Shown here: positions 56,396 to 64,000 of the stretch, one piece after another
Numbering within the stretch: the stretch's first letter is position 1
How the letters are laid out: every line of letters begins with the position of its first letter
Origin: Phycisphaeraceae bacterium
GTDB taxonomy: Bacteria; Planctomycetota; Phycisphaerae; Phycisphaerales; Phycisphaeraceae
DNA: 64,000 nucleotides
Assembly: GCA_020851735.1 (NCBI GenBank)
Contig: JADZCD010000062.1
Span: forward strand, 62,001 to 126,000
Direction: 5' to 3'
Made by a program: the position numbers and the translations under genes
Notes under the pieces: model-generated
The model's database searches: none
Seen by the model: only the letters and a program-made list of their open reading frames with translations
What the model was told of the DNA's origin: nothing

Positions 56396-57040
56396 TTACA
56401 CCGATTTTCCCAGCCACGCGATCAGCCAGCGGGCGAACTCACCCTTACTCATCTTCCCCGGCGCCACGCGCTCGCCCCCGGCTGTCAGCACCACCGCCTC
56501 GATCGCTTCCGCATCCATCGTCGCCAGCGGATTAGCCACGATCGCGTCCACGCCCTTGCGGGCCAGCTTCTCTTGCGCCCGCGCTTCCATCACCCCCGCC
56601 TCCTCGAGCGCAAAGGCGATGATCCTCTGCCCCGCCTTCTTCCGCCCCGCCAGCTCCGCCACCAGGTCCGGCGTCGGCTCCAGCGCCAGCGTCAAGCCTT
56701 GCTCACTCCGCGCGATCTTCCCGGCTTTTTCCTTTTCGCCCCGCCCCTTGGCCCGGTAATCCGCCACCGCGGCGGCCATCACCAGGACATCACAGGACGA
56801 AAAATCCGTCCGCAGCAATTGCCGCAATTCCGCGCCGGTTTCAAATCTTTTGACCGTATAGCCGACCGGTTTTTCGTGGTGAAGTTCCCCCACCGGGCCC
56901 AGCAGCAGCGCCACTTCGTGCCCGGCCGCCAAAGCGGCCTGGGCCAGTGCGAGGCCCATCCGCCCGCTCGAACGGTTGCTCAAATAGCGCACCGCGTCGA
57001 TCGGCTCACGCGTCGGGCCGGCTGTGATCAGCAGCTTCAT
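56396..57040 (-). CDS. coaB: Phosphopantothenate--cysteine ligase domain protein
   Basis: CoaB joins 4-phosphopantothenate with cysteine in coenzyme A synthesis. The 214-residue protein starts with I-T-A-G-P-T-R-E-P-I-D-A-V-R-Y-L-S-N-R-S-S-G and carries A-A-A-V-A-D-Y-R and K-I-A-R near residue 95-110. It corresponds to the C-terminal half of the usual fused CoaBC; the flavin-dependent decarboxylase (CoaC) part is missing here and must be encoded elsewhere. The start overlaps the end of the M16-like gene by four bases (ATGA). Confidence 0.92.
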   Translation of the reverse strand: MKLLITAGPTREPIDAVRYLSNRSSGRMGLALAQAALAAGHEVALLLGPVGELHHEKPVGYTVKRFETGAELRQLLRTDFSSCDVLVMAAAVADYRAKGRGEKEKAGKIARSEQGLTLALEPTPDLVAELAGRKKAGQRIIAFALEEAGVMEARAQEKLARKGVDAIVANPLATMDAEAIEAVVLTAGGERVAPGKMSKGEFARWLIAWLGKSV

Positions 57041-58287
57041 ACCGTCGCCATCGCTTTCCGCGGTAAATCCAGCGCCCCGGGGCCGATCGTCACCACCGTC
57101 ATCGCCCCCGGACGGTGGGCTGCCAGGAAGTCGTTTAATTTCTCCAGGCTGACCGCGTCCACCTCCTGGGCCAGCTCCGTCAGCGTGCGGGGGCGGCCCA
57201 GTTCAGTCTGATCAGAGGCCAGGGACGAGGCTCGGGCGCTGGTTGATTCGCCTTGCATCACCAGCGTGGACTTCATGCCTACTTTGGCCCGATCGAATTC
57301 GTCTTGCTGCACGCCGTCGCTTAAGCGGTGCAGTTCCCCCACCAAAACGTCAAGTGTTTCCTGGGCCCGAGCGGTGGTGGTGCCGGCGTAGGCCAGGACA
57401 AGGCCACGCTCCCGGTCCCCGGCGTAGCGGCTGAATACGGCGTAGCACAGACCGCGTTTTTCGCGCACTTCCGTGAACAGCCGGCCGCTCATCCCCCCCG
57501 ACAGCACCGCCACGGCCACCCTTTGGGTCATGCTCCGCGGGTCGGGCTCGGGCACCGCGTCGAAAGCCACGCCGATGTGCACCTGCGTCGAGTCCGCTCC
57601 ATCATGCAGATAGCCCCGCGGCGGCTCGGTCTGCTTCGGCGGATCGGCGATCGTTCCCCGCCAATCGCCCAGCAGTTGTTCCACCTGATCGCGCAAGCGC
57701 GCCCAGTCGAATTTCCCCGCCAGCGCCAACACCGCCTTGCCCGGCACAAACACCTTTCGGGCATACGCCCGCACCTCTTGGATCCCGATCGCCTCCAGGT
57801 GCGCGCGCTTGCCCAACAGCGACCGCCCGAACGGCTGCGGCAGGTGCTGCTGCCGCAGACACACAAACGTCCGATCCTGCGGCTCATCCTGCAACGCCTC
57901 AATCGCCTGGATCGCCAAATCCCGGCTCGGGCCCAGACCGTTCTCATCCAGGCGCGGCCGACGAACCATGTCCAATAGCAGCGGCAGCGCCTCGGTCGCC
58001 CGGCTGCCAATCATCGCCGCCCCCACCCGCAGATAGCGGGTCTCCACGCTCGTGCCGCGGTCCACGCCCAATAAATCCAGCGCTTCGCTGAACGCCCGCG
58101 CGTCACGATCGCCGGCCCCGCGACAGATCATCTCCGCCAGCAACGCCGACACCCCCTGCTGGCCGTCCGGCTCCATCGCCACGCCGGCCGGCAATAAAAA
58201 CGACATCGCCAGCGACTGCGCCCCGGCCACAGGCTCAGCTAATAACGTCAACCCATTGCATAACTGATGTTGGTAAATCCGCTCCAT
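57037..58287 (-). CDS. M16-family peptidase-like protein lacking zinc motif
   Basis: The 416-residue protein has the two-lobed M16 (insulinase/processing peptidase) fold: N-G-L-T-L-L-A-E-P, S-F-L-L-P-A-G-V-A, and the C-terminal part with R-G-L-C-Y-A-V-F-S-R. The inverted zinc motif H-x-x-E-H should follow G-V-S in the first lobe, but this position reads A-L-L-A-E-M. So the protein probably lacks catalysis and could be the regulatory partner of another M16 subunit, as in mitochondrial processing peptidase-type pairs. Such a partner is not in this window. It is cotranscribed with coaB (ATGA overlap). Confidence 0.88.
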   Translation of the reverse strand: MERIYQHQLCNGLTLLAEPVAGAQSLAMSFLLPAGVAMEPDGQQGVSALLAEMICRGAGDRDARAFSEALDLLGVDRGTSVETRYLRVGAAMIGSRATEALPLLLDMVRRPRLDENGLGPSRDLAIQAIEALQDEPQDRTFVCLRQQHLPQPFGRSLLGKRAHLEAIGIQEVRAYARKVFVPGKAVLALAGKFDWARLRDQVEQLLGDWRGTIADPPKQTEPPRGYLHDGADSTQVHIGVAFDAVPEPDPRSMTQRVAVAVLSGGMSGRLFTEVREKRGLCYAVFSRYAGDRERGLVLAYAGTTTARAQETLDVLVGELHRLSDGVQQDEFDRAKVGMKSTLVMQGESTSARASSLASDQTELGRPRTLTELAQEVDAVSLEKLNDFLAAHRPGAMTVVTIGPGALDLPRKAMATV

Positions 58288-58427
58288 AGACGGAGCATTG
58301 TACCGCCCCCCCCGAACCCCGGAACCTTCCCCGGAAGCTTCCCCGGCCCCCGGAATCGCCCCCCGAGAGTTCCCCGCAAGTATTTCTGTATAGCCGGCCG
58401 CGGGCGGCGGGGTTTTCTACTCGTCCT

Positions 58428-59102
58428 TTACCGCTTGGGATCCGCCCCCACCAGCGTCGGCCGCAGGCGCGGCCGAATCTTGATGCTCGCAGGCTTGGCT
58501 TCTTGCGTCTCGGTCGTCTGGCTCGCCTTGACGGACTTGACGCTCGGCGTGCTCAGTTCTTTCTGGTCCGTGGTGGCGCTCTGCGCGATCGCCTTTTCCT
58601 GAACCTGGAACGTCACCGGCTTGCGCTGGGCGTTCTCCAGCGCGGCCAGACTCCTGACCATCGTCGCGTTGACCTGATTGTAGAGCTCCAGTGTCGCCTG
58701 ATCGGACAGCTGCGGCAGCACCCGCGCCCGGAAGACGTGCCTCTTGGGGTTGTACCAGAATCCCGCCTGCGTCGGCCCGGTGATCACCGGGTCCGGCGGG
58801 TGATCCATCTCATCGCCCATCGGCGCGATGTCCAGCCAAGGCTGACTGGCCGACACCAGCCCGTTGCGCGGCAGACCCTCGGTAAACCACGCCTCCGACA
58901 TCACGTCGACGGCGGTGTGCTGGTCCGCCTCCGCGGCCGCCATCGCGGTGTAATACGACGTCCGGTCCCGCAGGATCACCATCGCCTGCTGGACCTGGCC
59001 GATCCGATCCTCTTCCTGCTGGGTCTGCTGGCGGAACCACATCCAGCCAAATACCCACCCCACCAGCATCACCAGTATGAGCGTGTCAATAATCAGGCGC
59101 AT
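58428..59102 (-). CDS. Hypothetical membrane-anchored protein
   Basis: The 224-residue protein begins with one helix (I-I-D-T-L-I-L-V-M-L-V-G-W-V-F-G-W-M-W-F), then a soluble region with a short coiled coil (Q-Q-T-Q-Q-E-E-D-R-I-G) and W-Y-N-P-K-R-H-V-F-R-A-R-V, ending in a Lys/Thr/Arg-rich tail. The N-terminal helix could resemble a pilin-like signal, but no G-F-T-L-x-E site is visible. No family is recognised. A cluster of CCCCGGAA modules (58310-58365) stands downstream, toward the M16-like gene. Confidence 0.65.
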   Translation of the reverse strand: MRLIIDTLILVMLVGWVFGWMWFRQQTQQEEDRIGQVQQAMVILRDRTSYYTAMAAAEADQHTAVDVMSEAWFTEGLPRNGLVSASQPWLDIAPMGDEMDHPPDPVITGPTQAGFWYNPKRHVFRARVLPQLSDQATLELYNQVNATMVRSLAALENAQRKPVTFQVQEKAIAQSATTDQKELSTPSVKSVKASQTTETQEAKPASIKIRPRLRPTLVGADPKR

Positions 59103-59280
59103 AGGATCACTCGATTGTTATTCCCCTAACAATCCCGATCGGATCGCCTGCGTGTCCGAATAAGGCTTTCTTGCCCTGACGCCCCCATCCTGCGCCACCT
59201 CTAACCGCTACAAACCTCACAACCCCCCCGGAAGTAAGTCCACCCGGATGTAAGTAATGACCAGTGGCGAATTAGAGACA

Positions 59281-59320
59281 GGGTCTGGGGTCTAGGGCCT
59301 GGGGTCTGGACTTGGGGGGC
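59281..59320. repeat. GGGTCT/GGGGTCT array
   Basis: Several G tracts (GGGTCTGGGGTCTAGGGCC, then TGGGGTCTGG) separated by TCT occur in the 59103-59440 gap, which holds no supported gene. Confidence 0.65.
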
Positions 59321-59343
59321 AAGAGACCAGCGATTTGGGTCGC

Positions 59344-59396
59344 ATTCGACATTCGACATTCGACATTCGACATTCGACATTCGACATTCGACATTC
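59344..59396 (+). repeat. ATTCGAC heptamer tandem repeat
   Basis: The 7-bp unit ATTCGAC occurs seven times in perfect tandem (59344-59392) followed by ATTC. The perfection suggests recent slippage. The repeat sits between two hypothetical genes. Its reverse frame (M-S-N-V-E-C-R) should not be called a gene. Confidence 0.95.
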
Positions 59397-59440
59397 AATT
59401 CTTACCCCCACCAGCCCTCCACTCTCAACTCTCTACGTTT

Positions 59441-60415
59441 CTACTTTCTAAACTTCTCTGCCACCTCGGCTGTTACCCGTGGTTCCCCGCGCTGCGCCGC
59501 CGCGTCTTGCACGCGCTTGCGCAGCTGCTCATCAGCCTGATACATCGCCAGCGCCGCCACCGCCTCCACGGCTGTCGCTTTAGGTCCCTCAGCCACCAGC
59601 GACACCAGATACGCCAGCGCCGCTTCCTGCCGCAGCATCGCCAGGGCCAGCAGGCCCGTCGGCCGCACCTGCGGATCCGCCCACTTCTCCACCCATTCCC
59701 GCAACACCTCGAAGGCCTTTTCCTGCCGCGATTGGCCCAACGCCAGCGCTGCCGCTTCGGCCGCGGTGGCGCTGCCGACACGCAAAAAACCCGTCACAAA
59801 ATCCAGCGACTCCTGGGCGTCGATCGCCAGCAGGGCCAGGAAAATCTCCACCAGCACCGCGCTGTCTTCCTCGCCGCACCTTACCCGCAGGCGCAGCAGC
59901 GGCGCGCCCCCCTCTCCGCCGGCCAGTGCCACCGCCCGGGCTGCGCCCGCCCGCGCGGCCGGCTCCTTATCTGCCAACAACTCGGCCAGAAAAACCAGCG
60001 CCCGCCGATGCCCGCTCATCGCCAGCCCCTGCCCGCACATGCCGCGCAGCTCCGCTGCCGTATCCACCTTTCCCCCGAACACCGGCTCCATCTGCACGTG
60101 CGTGATCCCCTGCAGATACACCTCCGCGTCATCCCAACCCAACCGGCCGAGCGCTTCAATGATCGCCGTCTTGGCCCCGCAACCTTTGTCCGTCTTTAAA
60201 GGATCGCGCAGAAATCGCGCCAAGCCCCCCGCCATCGTCTCCGCCAGTTCCTTCACTTCCCGCTCCCCGGCGATCTTCGCAGCCAGGGCCGCCACATGCG
60301 GGCTCTTGTCCGCCAAGCCCGCGCGCAATCCGTCAGCCAATAGTTGGGGATTCATCTCCTGGCGCAAATTCGCCAGTTTTGCCAGCTTCTCTTCGAGCCC
60401 TGGCGTCTTACTCAT
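59441..60415 (-). CDS. HEAT-repeat protein
   Basis: The 324-residue protein is a HEAT-like array: A-L-A-A-K-I-A-G-E, A-I-I-E-A-L-G-R-L-G-W-D-D-A-E, A-A-R-A-G-A-A-R-A-V-A-L-A and V-R-P-T-G-L-L-A-L-A-M-L. No signal peptide or lipobox is seen, so it should be cytoplasmic. HEAT arrays bind partners; nothing else is known. It lies 61 bp downstream of the dihydrolipoamide acyltransferase on the same strand. Confidence 0.75.
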   Translation of the reverse strand: MSKTPGLEEKLAKLANLRQEMNPQLLADGLRAGLADKSPHVAALAAKIAGEREVKELAETMAGGLARFLRDPLKTDKGCGAKTAIIEALGRLGWDDAEVYLQGITHVQMEPVFGGKVDTAAELRGMCGQGLAMSGHRRALVFLAELLADKEPAARAGAARAVALAGGEGGAPLLRLRVRCGEEDSAVLVEIFLALLAIDAQESLDFVTGFLRVGSATAAEAAALALGQSRQEKAFEVLREWVEKWADPQVRPTGLLALAMLRQEAALAYLVSLVAEGPKATAVEAVAALAMYQADEQLRKRVQDAAAQRGEPRVTAEVAEKFRK

Positions 60416-60432
60416 CGCGGTCCTGGATCATG

Positions 60433-60472
60433 CCCCACCCTAATCCCCAACCCCTGATCCCCAATCCCTCCC
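60433..60472. repeat. CCCTAA/CCCCAA array
   Basis: Degenerate C tracts (CCCCACCCTAATCCCCAACC, then CCTGATCCCCAATCCC) lie between the acyltransferase and HEAT genes. Confidence 0.65.
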
Positions 60473-60475
60473 CGT

Positions 60476-61792
60476 TCAACTCCACACGATCAAACTCGCC
60501 GGATTTTCCAGCAATTGCTGGACCGTGCGCAGATACTCCGCCGCCATCGCTCCGTCGATCACCCGGTGATCGGCACTGAGCGTGCAGCTCATCTCCTGCC
60601 CGGCCACCACCTGCCCGTCGCGCACCACCGGCCGGGCCAGCGACGCCCCCACCGCCAGGATCGCCGCCATCGGCGGATTGATGATCGCCTCAAAATGCTC
60701 CACCCCGTACATCCCCAGGTTGGAGATCGCGATCGTGCCGTCTGCCATTTCCTCGAGCGTCAAGCCTTTGGTCCGCGCCTTTTCCGAAATGGCCCTGGTT
60801 TCCGTGCTGATCTGCCGCAATCCTTTATGCTGCACGTCGCGGAGCACCGGCACCACCAGCCCGCCCCCGCGCTCGGCCGGCAACGCCACGGCGATCCCCA
60901 CGTTCACCGTCGCGTGCAGCCTGATTCCCTCCTCCGTCCAACTGGCGTTGATCTCCGGATGCCGCAGCACTCCTAAGGCCACCGCCCGCACCACCAAATC
61001 ATTCACGCTCAGCCTAATGCCCTCGCCCTCCAACTGGGCGTTTAGCGTCTGCCGCAAGGCCAGCATCGCCTCGGTGTTCACGCTCATCGTCACCGTAAAG
61101 TGTGGAATCGTCGTCTTGGATTCCACCAGCCGCCGCGCGATCGTCTTACGCATCGGCGACAACGGCACCAACTTGCCCTCCAGCGTCTGCGCCGCCGCCA
61201 GCGGACGCACCGCTGCCTGCGGAGGCGGCGCCGCCGCCGGCGTCTTGCCCTCGCTCGCTGGCTGCCGACCCGATGCCACAATATCCCGCTTAATGATCCT
61301 GCCCCCCGGCCCGCTGCCCTTGACCGCCCCCAACGCCACCCCCATCTCCTCAGCCATCTTCCGCGCCAACGGACTGATCTTCACCCTCCCCCCCCCCGGA
61401 AGCGCACCCGGAAGCGACCCCGGAGGCGAGGCCGTCGCCATCCCTGCACTCGAACCACCCCCACTTCCGCCAACTGTCCTCTGTGCCGCCGGCGTGCCCC
61501 CAGCCTTGGCCGACGATGCCGTCGCCCCAGCCGCTGCCTCTTCCACTTTTTCACCCGGCCCGGCCAACACCAAAATAAGCTGCCCCACCGGCAGCGTCTG
61601 GCCCTCGGCCACCGCCAGACTCGCCACCACCCCGTCGTCGTACGCCTGCAACTCCATGGTGGCCTTGTCCGTCTCCACCTCCGCCAGCACGTCGCCGGAC
61701 GACACTTTGTCCCCCACCTTCACCCGCCACTTCAGCAGCGTTCCCTCTTCCATCGTGTCCGACAAACGCGGCATCGTGATTTCAATGGGCAT
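60476..61792 (-). CDS. Dihydrolipoamide acyltransferase (E2 component)
   Basis: E2 is the core of a 2-oxo acid dehydrogenase complex, most likely pyruvate dehydrogenase. From 61792 (438 residues) there is a lipoyl domain (I-T-M-P-R-L-S-D-T-M, lipoyl Lys in E-T-D-K-A-T-M-E), a linker with Gly/Ser/Ala, a peripheral-subunit-binding domain (S-P-L-A-R-K-M-A-E-E-M-G-V, then G-S-G-P-G-G-R-I-I-K-R-D) and the acyltransferase domain ending with S-A-D-H-R-V-I-D-G-A-M. The linker carries CCCCCGGAAGC modules. E1 and E3 are not in this window. The start at 61792 has AGGAGAGG upstream; the longer frame to 61885 is not used. It is divergent from the PFOR gene. Confidence 0.93.
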   Translation of the reverse strand: MPIEITMPRLSDTMEEGTLLKWRVKVGDKVSSGDVLAEVETDKATMELQAYDDGVVASLAVAEGQTLPVGQLILVLAGPGEKVEEAAAGATASSAKAGGTPAAQRTVGGSGGGSSAGMATASPPGSLPGALPGGGRVKISPLARKMAEEMGVALGAVKGSGPGGRIIKRDIVASGRQPASEGKTPAAAPPPQAAVRPLAAAQTLEGKLVPLSPMRKTIARRLVESKTTIPHFTVTMSVNTEAMLALRQTLNAQLEGEGIRLSVNDLVVRAVALGVLRHPEINASWTEEGIRLHATVNVGIAVALPAERGGGLVVPVLRDVQHKGLRQISTETRAISEKARTKGLTLEEMADGTIAISNLGMYGVEHFEAIINPPMAAILAVGASLARPVVRDGQVVAGQEMSCTLSADHRVIDGAMAAEYLRTVQQLLENPASLIVWS

Positions 61793-62164
61793 GGCGCCGA
61801 CCTCTCCTGCAAGTCTTGCTGCTAATTCGCCCAGCGGGTCTTTTCCCGGCGTCCCTGGGCGGAAAACACCGCGGTAAAGCAACATCCTAGCAATCTTGCC
61901 TTAACCCGGCAGCTTCCTGAATAGGCCCTCTGCTTTCCAACGCCTTTCGGCCCGGCGCCTTTCATTCCAGGCCAAAATCGCCACCTTAGACCCATCCTGC
62001 AAGACATGCGAGTAAAAGGTAGAATAATTCCTTGACCGTTTGGGGACTGCGCCCGCCCTGCCCTCGCAGGCCTGTGTCCCGGCGCCAAAGGTCGATCTTC
62101 GGCTTTTTGGGGGGGAGCCCCAGTCCCGTGTTTTCCCCCGATATTCATGCAAGGAGTTAGGCCA
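61793..62164. other. Divergent promoter region of E2 and PFOR genes
   Basis: The gap of 372 bp has an AT-rich part (62010-62035, with TAGAAT at 62020-62025) and a G-run near 62108-62115, but I find no convincing -35/-10 pair or known regulator site. No gene is seen. Confidence 0.45.

Positions 62165-64000
<1,836 letters not shown>

Noticed and set aside
59201-59398. Minus-strand open frame over the heptamer repeat
   Set aside because: The peptide is a translation of the ATTCGAC tandem repeat (M-S-N-V-E-C-R units) and not a protein family.

Overview
The window looks like a chromosomal segment of a high-GC diderm bacterium, most likely a planctomycete (possibly Phycisphaerae-like). This is inferred from gene content and is not proven: a lipid A gene (lpxA), a PEP-CTERM protein, large HEAT- and TPR-repeat secreted proteins, a permease-prefix/PadR pair, ExbB/ExbD genes and an unusually heavy load of short palindromic repeats. 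No rRNA, tRNA, CRISPR array or transposase gene was recognised.

Layout. 1-1.9 kb: an AT-richer accessory segment with a HicBA-like pair. 2-10.6 kb: housekeeping genes lpxA, lipB, a lipoprotein, an ArsR-methyltransferase fusion resembling SahR next to ahcY, a C26 peptidase, lspA and a DksA-like protein. 10.9-13.5 kb: a TetR regulator, a thioredoxin-like protein and a divergent methyltransferase. 13.7-16.3 kb: an AT-richer XamI-like type II restriction-modification pair. 16.4-23.9 kb: leuD, a HEAT lipoprotein, a TPR protein, serS and nagB. 24-25 kb: a small PEP-CTERM gene between long direct repeats. 25-33.2 kb: a peptide-type ABC transporter cluster followed by a UROD-family gene. 33.3-43.5 kb: an SGNH-like lipoprotein, gatB, a threonine aldolase, an MNT/HEPN pair, queC, an RDD membrane protein, cdsA and a porin. 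43.8-51.3 kb: a Gfo/Idh/MocA oxidoreductase, then a VWA-ExbB-ExbD-ExbD-TPR cluster. 51.4-64 kb: infC, a kinase-fold protein, the PadR/permease-prefix pair, coaB with an M16-like gene, a HEAT protein, a dihydrolipoamide acyltransferase, and the start of a pyruvate:ferredoxin oxidoreductase that runs off the right edge.

Two things stand out. First, several families of short palindromic elements are scattered between genes, and one modular family also sits in frame inside protein genes (OppC, OppB, the solute-binding protein, gatB, the RDD protein; it also forms the end of exbB). It adds low-complexity linkers without breaking the frames, much like the Rickettsia palindromic elements. Second, the VWA protein upstream of ExbB-ExbD-ExbD has the TonB/TolA layout (one N-terminal membrane helix with an S-x-x-x-H motif, an Ala/Pro linker, a periplasmic domain). 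This suggests a proton-motive-force-driven transducer whose output domain is a von Willebrand A domain.

Regulatory signals that can be read directly include a 16-bp perfect palindrome over the promoter of the SahR-like gene, a promoter with two palindromes before padR, a palindrome between the tetR-like and methyltransferase genes, and a probable AUC start codon for infC behind a full AGGAGG ribosome binding site. All functional assignments come from reading motifs by eye; no database search was run.
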